Origin: Bretschneidera sinensis
Taxonomy: Eukaryota; Streptophyta; Magnoliopsida; Brassicales; Akaniaceae
DNA length: 64,000 bases
Direction of reading: 5' to 3'
NCBI GenBank assembly: GCA_023935145.1
Contig: CM043698.1
Span: 61,319,501-61,383,500 of the forward strand
The notes under the pieces: model-generated
Database searches by the model: none
What the model saw: only the letters and a program-made list of their open reading frames with translations
Told to the model about the DNA's origin: nothing
Shown: positions 36,584 through 49,020 of the stretch, in pieces
Numbering within the stretch: the stretch's first letter is position 1
How the letters are laid out: every line of letters starts with the position of its first letter
Translations under genes and position numbers: made by a program

Positions 36584-36838
36584 AAATTATAAAGCAGTGC
36601 TAAGCGAATATTCAAAATAGTCATTCATAATGTATAAACAATTAAAATTAATAATTTTACTTGTTATTGTGATAAATTATATTTTTTTCAAAATTAAAAT
36701 AGTTATTTATCAATCAAAATCTTACGGATGTCACTCGATTACATGTTAGTCGGTTACTAATTAATCTATTGATAATTCAGTGATTATAAATGAATGATTA
36801 TTTTGATGATACGTTTATCTTTGCTGTAAATTATAATA
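36584..36838. mobile_element. MITE with imperfect 46-bp inverted ends
   Basis: The left arm includes TCAAAATAGTCATTCAT (36612 on) and the right arm ATGAATGATTATTTTGA (ending 36806), inverted with one mismatch. Weaker pairing extends outward through AAATTATAAAGCAG/GCTGTAAATTATAAT. The interior has the block GTTATTTATCAATCAAAATC, found again in related form at 43959 near the ACC synthase gene. No coding capacity; superfamily not determined. Confidence 0.65.
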
Positions 36839-36952
36839 CCCGATGTGTGATGAACTTTGAGCATTTGACATTTAATATGTATATGAGGGGGAACGATGTA
36901 AATTTTTTAACTTTGCAAATAAAATAATTTCTTGTGCTATCATAGTATCAAC

Positions 36953-37850
36953 TAGGGTTGGATTCGAGTTGAGTTTTTATTGAACTATTCGAGCTCGAAT
37001 TCTGTCAAACCTCGACTCAATCGAGCTCGAGCGTGAAAATTATGCTCGAATACCTTAAGATTCGATTCGAAAGGCTCTCGAATAATTCGATAAGGTATTA
37101 TCGAGCTTAAACTCGAACTAATATTTATTTAATATTTTATTTATTAAAATTATAGTATAAGGTTGAGCTCGGATGGGTAATCCAAGGTTTAGGCTCGAGC
37201 TCATACTCAAATAAACTCAGGGATGACAAAACTATTCGGCTTCGGCGAAGCTTCGGAACTCTTCGATCCGTAGGAGACGGGTATGAAGGAGGCAGTCTTC
37301 GCCTTGCAAAATCCTCGTCCTCATCCCCTATTACATTAGGTTTTATATTTTATATAAATATATTAGATAAACTTAATAATTACTTAATTACCTCTTAGTT
37401 AAATAAATAGCCATTTAAAATAAAAATATTGTTTTTTTCCTCATTTGCTCAGTTATTGTCACACCATTTTATTGTTTATACTCATATGTACTGAAAAGCA
37501 GAATGAGTTTAATTTTTCTTTTCTTCTGATCAATTTGGATTTTGAAAACTGAAAGGGGACGGAGACGAGGATGAAAATTGAGGTATTTGAAAATCTTCGA
37601 CGGAGATGAGGATGGAGACGAAGAGTATTTTTACAAATGAAGACATAGACGAAAATGACATTCTTCGCTTTAAACTCGTCATGTTGTCATCTCTAAATAG
37701 ATTCGTTTGTTATGAAACTCAAACTGAATCAAACTCAAACCATAATAAAATTAATCAAATTCGAGGTAACTTGATCCTAATTAACGAGCCCGATAATAAG
37801 GTTTATGATTCGCGCGTGTACATTTTATTTGTTTCAAGATAATGAGCCGT
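36953..37850. repeat. TCGAG-rich repeat interrupted by a hAT MITE
   Basis: Left part (36953-37217) is dense in GAGCTCGA and TTCGA palindromic words. The same style continues after the MITE (37704-37800: AACTCAAACTGAATCAAACT, AATTCGAGGTAAC). The split copy supports a later MITE insertion. Outer ends could not be set. Confidence 0.45.
37218..37695. mobile_element. hAT-type MITE, 478 bp
   Basis: Terminal inverted repeats CAGGGATGACAA and TTGTCATCTCTA match at 10 of 12 positions and have the (C/T)A(G)GGATG style of plant hAT ends. Flanking 8-mers are AATAAACT and AATAGATT (6 of 8, differences both transitions). The interior is purine-rich (GGAGACGAGGATG) with no transposase. Confidence 0.65.
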
Positions 37851-40319
37851 ATCTCTTATTGTTGATTTCTCCTCTTAACGTTGAATTTTAAACTTCTTTT
37901 TTTTCTTCCATTGAGCTTAATTTCGTTTTTTTAAATTATATATATATGGTCTGTGTACTTGAGCAGTGTGTAAGATTAGTCAAAAGATAATCAATTTGTA
38001 CACGTCAAAAGGAAAGAAAGGAAACATGGGAGGAAATTAAGAGAGAAAAACAAACTAAAAAGAAGTTTCACGTAAACAAAATGGTCCCCTCCCATTACCA
38101 AAAGAATATATACATATTCTAGTTCTACCTAACCTAGGGTTACTTCACAGTAGTTTCTTCAACCTCAAAACTCCATAAAAGGATGAAGAAAGCTACTGTA
38201 TGTGATATCATGAGCTGTCCCTCACTTTTTCTCCATTCTAATTTGACAAAGCAAAGAAGTACTAGCAGAGAGTAGTAAGTACTATATATAATGTTAAAAA
38301 GAGAAGAAAAAGCCCTCCAAATCTGGAGCGCAGTGCCTCCATCACTAAAACACCTTACCTAATCTTTTTTTTTTTTTAAGTGTTATTAGTTAGTTTAAGA
38401 ACTGTTTAATGTAACTTAAATCATTAAAATTTTTAAATTGTTTTAATGATTTAAATTACATTTAAACAAATATCCAAACAATATTTTTATATATAAAATA
38501 TTTTGAATGTATCGAGTGTAATTAAGTTATATCTGGTGCATATCAACCATCTATCAAGATAAAAAAAATTGACTTTTTTTTTATGGGCAGCTGACATGCA
38601 CCCGCAAATACACTCAAAGGAAACAAAAAAAAAATTCATATATATATAAACAGATCATTAGTCACTTTTGAACAACTTTTAATTAACTTAAAAGGACTTT
38701 GTAATCACTTCAAATGAAGTCTATGATTTTTACTTCACCTCCCTAACTCCCTGATTATATGATTTAGAAATCTGGGAACTAAAACTAAGGGCGGACGAAT
38801 GGCTACAAGTTGTTAAGCAATAATTGTTTCGTTTGATATTTTTCGCATCTATCCACTTAATTATATATAATTTTTTTTTAAATATGGCTTAATTCATCAT
38901 TATAATGGCAACATAGAATTGTTTTTAGAGAAAGGCAATAAAGATTTTGAATACCCACCGATCTCCACCATCCATAACGTCGGTAGTTGTGATTAGTCCA
39001 TTTAATATGCCCCTGTACGATGAAATCACCTGATTGAGAATTTTGTTATATTTGGAGTACACCACTGGAAAGGCAATTCTCAATGGGGAAGGACAATGGA
39101 AAAAAAAGGGTGTCAGCATTTCACAAGTATAGATTTCTTTTTTCCTTGCAATTTCAGAGTAAATTACGTGTAATCAAATTGACATTAATGGGTGACCTAA
39201 ACGGACACGTTTTTGGCCATTGAATGAATTATATCTACCCATCTTTGGTGTTATCCTGTACGTGTACAAGACCAAATCCTTTTGATTTAATTTGCTGCAG
39301 ATACTTACTTAAGGTTTGACTTCAAATTAAAAGCAATGAATTAGTAATTTGGGAAGCTAATTAATTTCTAGGACAAGACTCAAATTGAAGAGGAATAGAA
39401 GAAAGAAATGAGGAAAGAGTAATGCTAGAGGAACCCTCAAACTGATCGAAAAATTATTATCTAGTTTTGATTCACAAAAAAATGTATGATTCAAAGCATT
39501 TTTTTTATCATAGAATGAAAAAAAAAATCTTGTTTATGTTCTATTTTCTCATGATATCCAACGTAAAATACATTTGCATTATATATTTTTATGAACCTAT
39601 GCAAAATGCAAGAATCTCTCTAAAACGATCATCCATAATCAGTTGATTTGTAATTAAATGACATCTATAAAAATTAGTTTGATGAGTTATTATTTTTAAT
39701 ATAACAAATATTATTTGACATTAAAACAAAAGAGAAAAAACAATTTACATTTGCTGTCTATTCGGGTAACCAAAATAGATGACAAAGTCTATGAATCCTT
39801 ACCGTGGAGGGAAAAAAAACTAAAAGAAAGAGAGATCAATGAAGAAAATGGCCGACATGGAATAGATGGATTAGAGGAGCTAAGGGAGCATATGGACCAG
39901 GGGTGACACTCTACAGTCCAAGCTTAACATGGACTTTGTGGGTCTATAAGATTTGCTGTCGGTGTATGGCTTTTATAATCTCTTTCCCTCAAAGAGGTCT
40001 CAATTTTTGTTTTCACTTGACCATGAAAAGATTTTTTAAAAAAATCTTAAAAATCAAGTGATACCCCATATTACCCCACGCGACTTTGTAGGTAGTGAAG
40101 CATACTCTTGTGAGAGTGAGATAAAAGTTTCGAGTATAGAAGTTGGTGATGTCTGTTGGGACGATGGAGAAAGCGCGTAGGTGTTGTAATTTTTTTCATT
40201 TAATCATATTTTAAGTAAAACTTAAACAAGAGAAATCCTGTCTGGTATGGTAAAAACGGTCTTTTTAATTAAATCCTGTCGTCGTGGCATTCCTCTTCGC
40301 ACCTGTCCCAAATTGAGGC
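37851..40319. other. Intergenic DNA upstream of the ACC synthase gene
   Basis: AT-rich, with T-runs near 38360 and 38870. ORFs at 38925-39119 (-) and 39715-39906 (+) show no recognisable family. It probably includes distal promoter elements of the ACC synthase gene that I cannot name with confidence. Confidence 0.45.
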
Positions 40320-40327
40320 TATATATA
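40320..40327 (+). promoter_or_regulatory. TATA box of the ACC synthase gene
   Basis: TATATATA lies 183 bp upstream of the ATG, inside GAGGCTATATATACATATAT. A leader of roughly 150 bases with CT-rich stretches (CTTCTTTTTCTTCAAGC) follows, as is common for plant genes. Confidence 0.55.
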
Positions 40328-40502
40328 CATATATGCTACATTTGGCCATTTTCAACACACCTCTCCACCGCAACAAAAACCAAATTCTTCTTTTTCTTCA
40401 AGCTTCAAAATCTCCCTCTTAAAAAATTTATTTCCTTCTACCTATAGTCGGTTTTCTTTGTTAGACGCGTCTGTTAAATTAACAGAGAGATTGAGAGGAA
40501 AA

Positions 40503-42396
40503 ATGGAGATGTTGTCGAGAAAAGCCACATGTAACTCTCACGGACAAGATTCCTCGTACTTTTTAGGATGGGAGGAATACGAGAAGAACCCATACGATGA
40601 GGTTAAGAATCCGATAGGGATCATTCAAATGGGTCTCGCGGAGAATCAGGTGAAAAACCAATACATTTTTCGACTGTTATTTTTTTATTGTAAAATTTGT
40701 GAAGTAAAACTTTACGAATACGTGCACTCTCTTACGTTGGTTATGATATTTTCGTAATTACAGCTCTCCTTTGATCTCCTTGAGTCATGGCTGGCTAAAA
40801 CCCCAGATGCAGCCGGGTTCAAGAGAGATGGGCAATCCATTTTCAGAGAGCTAGCCCTCTTCCAAGATTATCATGGTCTCCCTGCATTTAAGAAAGTAAG
40901 ATTATATAATTTTCTTATTCAAAGAATTAAAATCAACAATTAGTTTTTTACTTTTTATTTTAGATATATAAATAATAACTAATGTATTTAATTTAATTTG
41001 GATATCATCAAGCAGGCATTGGTGGAATTCATGGAAGAAATAAGAGGAAACAAAGTAACTTTTGATCCAAACAACATAGTCCTCGCCGCAGGAGCAACCT
41101 CTGCTAACGAGACTCTCATGTTTTGCCTTGCTGAACCCGGCGACGCCTTTCTTCTTCCTACACCCTACTACCCTGGGTACGTACGTGTAAACTTATCTTA
41201 ATTTCTTGTCAATTTTCCCATTATTACAAGAAATTTTAAATTAGGTAGGCAACTAAATTAATAAAAAAAAAACTGCTGGAGGTGTCATCTTGTTGGAGAC
41301 TAAACATAACGTGTCAAACCCATCCTACCCAAAGAATTTGTTCATTTTCAAGTATCATATTTACGCATGAAATGTACGTTATATATAATAAAATTAATTA
41401 TTATTTTTTTTAATCTTTATCTCTTGCAGATTTGATAGAGACCTCAAGTGGCGAACAGGGGTAGAGATTGTACCAATACAGTGTAGAAGCTCCAATGGCT
41501 TCCAAGTCACTGCGTCGGCTCTTGAAGAAGCTTATCAACAAGCTCAAAAACTCAACCTGAGGGTTAAAGGGGTTTTAGTCACAAACCCCTCAAATCCATT
41601 GGGCACAACAATGACTCGAAATGAATTGAACCTTCTTGTTAACTTCATTACCTCTAAAGGCATCCATCTAATTAGCGACGAAATCTATTCAGGGACAGTT
41701 TTTAACTCTCCAGGCTTCATTAGCATAATGGAGGTTTTAAAAGACAGAGAATTAACAAACACTGAGGTTTGGAACCGAGTTCACGTCGTTTATAGCCTCT
41801 CAAAAGATTTAGGTCTCCCTGGTTTTCGCGTTGGTGCGATTTACTCCAACGACGACATGATTGTCTCTGCAGCGACAAAAATGTCCAGCTTCGGCCTTGT
41901 TTCTTCTCAAACTCAATATCTTCTCTCTGCTTTGCTCTCCGACAAGAAGTTCACCAAAAACTATATATCGGAGAATCAGAAAAGGCTTCATCAAAGACAC
42001 AAAAAGCTCATTTCGGGGCTTGAAAAAGCGGGTATCAAGTGCTTACAGAGCAATGCAGGGTTGTTCTGTTGGGTGGACATGAGGCATCTGTTGAGTTCCA
42101 ACACGTTCGAAGCGGAAATGGAGCTGTGGAAGAAGATTGTTTACGACGTGGGATTAAACATCTCTCCTGGCTCCTCATGTCATTGCAACGAAGCGGGTTG
42201 GTTTCGCGTCTGCTTCGCTAACATGTCTGAGGACACATTAAACCTGTCGATGAAAAGATTGAAGGCTTTTGTGGAGTCCATCGATAATTGTAATCACCAA
42301 ACTCTGAAAAGTTGGAGAAAAAGGACGTCGACGTCACTCACAAAGTGGGTTTTCCGGCTATCGTTTCATGATCATCGCGAGACCGATGAACGATGA
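40503..42396 (+). CDS. ACS: Type II 1-aminocyclopropane-1-carboxylate synthase, 4 exons
   Basis: ACC synthase converts S-adenosylmethionine to ACC and methylthioadenosine in the cytosol, the committed step of ethylene synthesis. Exons: 40503-40649, 40764-40895, 41016-41176, 41430-42396; 468 residues, all GT-AG, in phase. Motifs: GLAENQ at the end of exon 1, NPSNPLG (199-205), SDEIYSG around Asp230 and Tyr233, and the pyridoxal-phosphate lysine Lys272 in [14 protein letters not shown]. The C-terminus has WVFRLSFHD (453-461) followed by an acidic/basic end (ETDER). This is the TOE-type signature of type II enzymes (Arabidopsis ACS4, 5, 8, 9), bound by ETO1/EOL adaptors for degradation, with a candidate calcium-dependent-kinase Ser458. 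The upstream TTG-started extension is not used; ATG 40503 gives the standard N-terminus. Confidence 0.95.
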
Positions 42397-43385
42397 TAGT
42401 CTGGTTGTCAAGATCAAGTGTGAACACTATCTTGTGCATTTGATTTTTCCTTTTTCCATTTTTTTTTGGTTGAGTGAGAGTTATTAATTAATTAATTAAT
42501 TAATTGTAGAAGTTAAATGCACTCAGTCCATGTGCGGATTTGCAGTGGCAGCTTTTACTTCGATTGTAAAATTCGAGTCATCCGGCTCTTTGCGTGATGA
42601 AATCTTCTCGAATTCTTTTTAATAATTTTATAAATTTATAATATAATGTTCATTATTTACGTATGCATGAATCACGATTTAAATTTATTTATGTAATATT
42701 TGTAATACTTAAAAATAGAGATCCGAAAGAAAAATCCCCTTTTTATCACTTTTTTAGTCGATCGGAGAATTAATTATTAACTATAAGGTATGTGTACCCA
42801 ATAGATTGACATTTTAATATTAAAAAAATATTATTTAATATTATAACAAGCAAAATTAAATTTTCAAGTAATAGATTGTTAAAAAAAATAATGATAGGTT
42901 CGAGGGTTTTGAATTTTTACCGTTAGAAACATTAGTACTATCTTTTAATATAATTCCACTATAGTATAATTGGCACGTGGGTTTTTAATTTACGTTTCTA
43001 TTTGCTTGGTGTCCACGTGTAATATTGGTACCGGCGACTTTAGCGGCTAAAGACGGTGACTCATGTTGCCGACGACGATGTTGGCTGGTATTCCATTAAT
43101 TCTGTGAGCAACCGACCTTATCATTACACGGTCTTTATGGTGGCCCTTTAACGTTGTTTAAGCCGTATGAGAAGGAAACTCTTACCATATACAGGACTTC
43201 AAAACCCTAATTTTTTTATTTTTTATTTTTATAAATAATATGCATATATGGTGGTCTTCTGTTTTTTTGGATGTCAATATGCGTAACGTGTTAGTGGTAT
43301 TAATTTTTTTTTAAAATAATACATTCTTTTTTCTTTTTAATAATGCTACTTGAATTAAAAAACTAAAATTCGAAAGATGATTTTT
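42397..43385. other. 3' flank of the ACC synthase gene
   Basis: Presumed 3' untranslated region, with an (ATTA)n run near 42485-42506, then AT-rich intergenic DNA. No gene recognised. Confidence 0.45.
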
Positions 43386-43526
43386 GGTTATCTGAAATTG
43401 AAGATTGGAATTTGAATTGAGGTGAAATCATGATATTTTTCAATCATTTTAATGTTATTTTTTTTAAAAAGAGTATAATTTCACCTCAATTTTAATTTCA
43501 AATTTCAATTTTAAATAATCAAACGT
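43386..43526. repeat. Foldback repeat with about 45-bp arms
   Basis: The left arm (GAATTGAGGTGAAAT...) and right arm (ATTTCACCTCAATTTTAATT) are inverted copies separated by about 45 bases. Outer ends TTTGGTTATCTGAAATTGAA and TTTCAATTTTAAATAATCAAA also pair. No coding capacity; probably a small MITE relic. Confidence 0.65.
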
Positions 43527-43689
43527 AATGTAAGTAATTTTGCGCATACTAATAATTTTTTAACTTCACTTTTAAAAAACATTTTAAAAAATAGAAACAT
43601 GGGATGTAATAGAAATTAATTGGTATTGTGTAAAAGAGAACTAGGGAAGCATCCAAAATAGGTATCTCGATCCCATGAAACCGGTTTGG

Positions 43690-44010
43690 TCAGAATCGAA
43701 AAAGTTCATTAATAATTATAGAAAAATTAAACAGTAATTATATCAAAAAATTTAAACATTAAAGATATTATTCAATTTTTCTATGATTACTAATGAATTT
43801 TTTTAGTTTTATAGTAACTTTCACGAACCCGATTATGTGGTATCACCGGTTTCTAAAATAGTCACCCATTTCAATTTTACATCCTGCACAATCAATAAAA
43901 ATTGACAATATCTCGTTCATTTTAATGTCAAATAATATTTTTTTAAAATTAAATTAATTATTTATCAATTAAGATCCTATAAATATCACTCCATTCCTAA
44001 TTCACTTGCG
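43690..44010. repeat. Foldback repeat and second copy of the 36.6-kb MITE family
   Basis: Arms at about 43698-43735 (AAGTTCATTAATAATTATAG) and 43773-43812 (CTATGATTACTAATGAATTT) pair when inverted. From about 43855 the sequence AAAATAGTCACCCATTT and later ATTATTTATCAATTAAGATC parallels the interior of the MITE at 36584-36838, so a truncated member lies here. Confidence 0.5.
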
Positions 44011-44533
44011 ACAACAATTTTATAGACTCCCACACTGCTTCTCCATATATGATATATCGTTTTCCAACAAAAAGAAAGATAAGAGAGAATGTGTAAATAA
44101 TATATCGGTAGAATAATAAAAAGTTATAACCATCTTTGTTGTCTGTTCAAAGTCGTCATCAACTACGCAATTCAAGCTGAGGAAGAGTTGCTTGCAAGAA
44201 ATCTTAAAGTTTTGAACTTTCTAGTATTAATTATTAGTGCTTAAAAAAGTATTTGTCCTTTAGAGGTTTACGCGGTTTCAATTTGCGGCTCCAAACACAA
44301 GACTGCTCTCGAATATGGGATTGTCCTTAGGAAACAAAGCATACCCATGAGTGGTCATATATACTCAATAGTGAAAGGACAATTTTTTTTAATTTAAATT
44401 AATCCAATAAAAACATATTACATGATGCATGTTGCATTTACTAAAAGATTTTTTTTTTTAAAAAAGGGTTCTATATAGACCACTAGAGGGAAACCTTGTT
44501 TTTATTTTTTATTTTATCTCGGATAGTTTGTTA

Positions 44534-44869
44534 TAGAGGTGGGATTTTTAGTCCTTAGTTTTTGATTTGTTATTTATCTGTTAAAATATGTGTATGGATA
44601 TGAAAAAAAAAATCCATTAAAAATCAAACATTTTAGCTCATACTCGTTGACTCGCTATCCATATCCAGTCCGGATCACCATTTTCTCATCTAAATAGAGA
44701 AATTTTTGTCAATACTAATTTTTGACTCGTTATCCGCTCTCTAAAATATGTGTATGGACATGAAAAATAAGACTCACTAGAAAATAGATATTTTTAACCC
44801 TTTTCTGTTGACTCACCACTCCGAAGACCAGACCTATACCCGACCTAACCCGTTGGTTTCCCACCTCTA
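44534..44869. mobile_element. hAT-type MITE, 336 bp
   Basis: Perfect 11-bp inverted ends, TAGAGGTGGGA and TCCCACCTCTA. Flanking 8-mers GTTTGTTA (44526-44533) and GTTAGTTA (44870-44877) match at 7 of 8, the duplication length of hAT elements. The interior has a duplicated block (TTGACTCG, GTGTATGGA(T/C)ATGAAAAA at about 44590 and 44750). No transposase. Confidence 0.85.
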
Positions 44870-45164
44870 GTTAGTTAGTAATTGGATGATACTTGGTGTA
44901 AGAGTAGTCAGACCAGTAAAGTATCATTTTAACTGTAAAAGTATTATTATTTTACACAATTATCGATAGCGTGTGAGATTAAAGTTTTTGATTAGATATT
45001 AATGTGGGTGTCAAAAAAATAGTAACAAGATTTGGGGTTTCATTATATTTATCGCTCTATATATTCTCAGTCTTTTGTGAAAAAATTGAATACGATTAAT
45101 TAGTTTGCTTTGTTTTTATAATTGTAGTTGCATGACATGTTATTTTGTGATTGAACAGATTTAA

Positions 45165-45622
45165 AAATGATGTTTTAGGATGAGGAATCTAATAGAGCAA
45201 TTTATTGTTTTGTGTTTATTGACTGCATATTTATAGAGTGTTTACAGAATAGTATTCTAATAGGACTATAATATATCAGAGTGTTCTAATAGAATTAAGG
45301 TTTCCTATTTACAATAGACTAGAAATTCCTAATATTATTTACATTAAGAGTATTACACACCCGTCAATCCGAATGAGGTAAAACCACAGAGAAATTGCTT
45401 TTATGTTGAAGAAAACGAGGACAATTATTTGGTGAAGATATTTGCAAGTTATGCATTAGTAAGAATATATCAGATTTGGACATCTCCTTGCGCTACTTTT
45501 TTCGCGGATAAAGTGAAAATCTATCTCAATATGTTTGGTACGAGCATGAAACACTGGATTAGCAACAAGATAAATAGCACCAATGTTATTACAATACACT
45601 CGAATTGGACAAATTAAAAATA
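45165..45622 (-). mobile_element. Copia fragment: RNase H end plus start of 3' LTR
   Basis: On the - strand about 45610-45480 reads [20 protein letters not shown] and FHFIREK, the conserved end of the Ty1/copia RNase H, with the frame lost soon after. About 120 bp downstream, TGTAATACTCTTAATG (from 45357) begins an LTR-like block with CTATAAATATGC as TATA box, open to about 45165. The rest of the element is absent. Confidence 0.75.
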
Positions 45623-45940
45623 CATATAAGTCACAGAGAAATTGACAAATTCAACATATCCTAGCTACATTGTAGGCTCTTTTTATTAAAAACAGTTCTC
45701 ATTGTAGCGATGATCTCCTTTCATTTATATGGATAGATCATTACTTTAACTACTGAATCGTCTTATGATCTACACAATAATGATACATGTATATGCCTTA
45801 TTTATTTATCCTTTTATTTTTTTATTGAAATTATTTTATGTGACCCGAAAAAAAGAAATGACGTTAAGTAGATATATCATATATAATTCATATTGAGAAG
45901 TTGACAACACTCTCATTATTATATAACATTGCTTTCAGGT

Positions 45941-45944
<4 letters not shown>

Positions 45945-45987
<43 letters not shown>
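45945..45987. repeat. (AT)n microsatellite
   Basis: About 21 uninterrupted AT units. Confidence 0.95.
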
Positions 45988-45993
<6 letters not shown>

Positions 45994-47063
45994 GCTTTGG
46001 TTCAACAACCAATCAAGCACAACTAACCTAACCAACTCTTGTACCCCATTATACGTTACAATGCCATGCATCACACCCGAGAAAATATTTAATTGATAAT
46101 TTTATGAAATTTTATTAATAATATTTGTATATATTCAATTAATGTTATCAATAAAATTTTAAAAATTTATCACTCAAATTTTTATTTCGACGTAAAAATA
46201 AATTTTACATCCGATAAAAATAAAAATCTCTCGACCATCTCACCTTATATATGTACTTTGCACTAGCGACTACAATAATGTGATGCAAATCTCTTGTGAC
46301 AAGATCTGAAAAGAACAACTCATGATATGAATAACAATGCTTCTTGTTCATCATGATAGTTATGGTTATATTAAATTGTACATCATTTGAAAGATAAGGT
46401 AATATTTTTGTTGTTTGACTCGATTTCATAAGAGATCCTAAAACATTATATAGGTTCATTTAAAACTCTGTGGTTGCTCCGTTTACCCAAGCTTTGATGT
46501 CCATTAACTTGACAGAAGATATCCAAAATGTCTTCTTATATGTATTTTAGGTATCAACCATTTTTCCCATTTGCTCAAACTCGATCAAGCCCTAGGTTTC
46601 ATATACTCGGGAAACTTTAAATGTCTCCTCTCCATATGCTCGAAATTTCATTGGTTTCTGATACAGGCTAAAAATCTCACACTGATCAGGGGGCTGGCAC
46701 ATGGCAGTTAATTACCAAAGACAAAAAGTTAATTTCATACTTCAAATACATCAACCAATCAAATACAAATACATGGCGTTTAAGGGTTAGAAAGTAACTT
46801 CCTGCCCAATGATTAAGAAGTAAGTTTTGCCCAAAGATAAAGAGTTAATTTCATCCCAAAACCCTAATCCAAATAGAAACTCTAACGCAATCAAAGTAGG
46901 GATGTCAGCGCCCTAGCCGGATTCACTTTCTTAAAGTGACTCTAACCAAGCCACTACATAAAGAGAGCTCTAAGACAAGGACATTGTATCTCATTCTACA
47001 CCTACTCTTTCAGTTCTCTAAATTCCTTAGATCAAATTTTAAAGGAATCTAAAAGTTCCCTAT
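45988..47063. other. Unassigned DNA left of the chromovirus block
   Basis: A - strand ORF at 46205-46459 has no recognised domain. From about 46670 to 47063 the sequence looks like the right part of an LTR (ACATAAAGAGAGCTC, then ACCTACTCTTTCAG), cut by the insertion at 47064. I could not find its other half. Confidence 0.35.
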
Positions 47064-48715
47064 TGTAATGACTTATATCGGATTGGTCACTCCCAAAACA
47101 GTATTGTCATATTTTGAAAATCTCAACACGACACATATATGCAACAATAAAAATATACAAACTGTAATTTTTTTACATCAATTCTCAACCCTTAATAGGG
47201 GAGATACATTATTCAGATCTCAACTTAAAATTTTTATACAATATAATATGCATGAATATTTACAGATAAATTTTTATTTTATTTTCTCATCAGTTTAAGG
47301 ATGTGAACCACATGACTTACAGATAATGACTTCGTCTAAATCTCAACTCACCAAACTGTCTGTCCTGTCTGCTACCTGAAATCACTGTACAATGAGGAGT
47401 GAGCTTCACAAGCTCAGTGAATTAAACTTACTAGAAGTATTCAATTTGTATAATTAGTCTTCCAATATTCATTCATCAATATCTCATATATTTTGACAAT
47501 AACATTCTATTATCACTACTCATATCAAATCTCTATCCTTTATAAATCTCTTCTTCTCATATAGTTAATCATCATTTTGAGATTATCAATTCTATCTTAT
47601 AATTACCTCATTGTGATGTTCACAACATATAATCAGGCACCTAGATAATTCTTATCATTTCATATTTCCATATTTCTTCTCAGCATAATTGTCTCTCTGT
47701 GTAACTCATTCATCTATAAATAAATTTACAATCATGAATAGTACTTTAGCATCTCAAGTAATAACAATCAATATTTAAGCAAATGCAATGCATGAATTTA
47801 AATGTTATTATTATTGGGAACGTCTTCCCACATATCGGCATGTTTATCTTAGGCGGGCTGCCTTCCCAGTTCTTTTATTTTAATTTAGACCGACTGCCCT
47901 TCCGGTTCTTTCATTTTCATTTAGACCGGTTGCTTTACCAATTCTTTTATTTCCATATATATGCATATGAATAATAACATGAAATATGCATATGAACAAT
48001 AATATGGAAACAAGCATGTATTCAAACATTTAAATTAGCTATCCTGATTATTCTCAAATTATTATTTGAAAAAATCCACTAAATTCTTATCCTCATAAAT
48101 CATATCAAATCATCAACCACAGCTTGTCCAGAATTTCATTTATCACATTTATTATTAAATCGACTCATTATTCTAATAATATTACTTCTCATATAATAAT
48201 TTTCTACACATACATTATTCATATTATACCTATCAACCAATTTTTCGTCTACCACAAAATTATAAGTTAATAATTTATTCTAATATTATCACTATATATT
48301 TCATATTTATTTTGATTACTTAAAGTAAATTTAACTCACCACGTAGCACTTAGAGCTACCTGTGGATCACCTCATTGCCTTTCCTGCTCCTCTCAGCAAT
48401 TTCTCCTGGTTGCTGATCGTCAACACTTGACATAATATATATATTAAATTTCTAATTTATTCTTCAATTCTTCCATAATTCACACCATTTGAAAATTCCC
48501 ACATTAAATTCTGGGAATTTCATGTATGCTAAATTTCAAAAATAAACTTTACATTATTATCTTCTGTTTTTCTTAGAGCTTCCTGTGACTCTCTATAATA
48601 TTTTTCCGTAAAGCTCTTCAAAATTTCGGTCCCCAAGTGTTTAGAGAAATAGAGTAGTTTGAATTGTAGAAGGAAGAAAACCAAACAGGATTTGGTAAGT
48701 AATAAATAAAATAAA

Positions 48716-48775
<60 letters not shown>

Positions 48776-49020
48776 CACACACATAAAAACTTCATCAGTC
48801 AGCAAACTCCCCCCCCCTAAATTTTGCCATGAAATGCAATGTTATCTTACATACAGCATTGCATTTTCTTTTGGCAACACCTATTGCCATGTTTTTTTCC
48901 TTCAAAGAATTGTTTTATATATAAAAAATTTAGTTCTTTCGCATATATATATTATTTTAACTTTATGTCATATTTATTAAATTACTTATTTACCCTTACT
49001 TTACAAATACGGGTATTACA
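47064..49020 (-). repeat. 3' LTR of the - strand chromovirus
   Basis: Plus-strand edges are TGTAATGACTTAT and GGGTATTACA. It includes a roughly 36-bp minisatellite near 47855-47950, an (AT)n plus (AC)n run at 48721-48782, and blocks shared with the copies at 12.1 and 53.4 kb. Confidence 0.88.

Noticed and set aside
38160..38345. Possible microRNA precursor upstream of ACC synthase
   Set aside because: No long hairpin could be drawn and no known mature microRNA was recognised.
40458..40502. N-terminal extension of ACC synthase
   Set aside because: It would need a TTG start; the ATG at 40503 gives the family's usual start.
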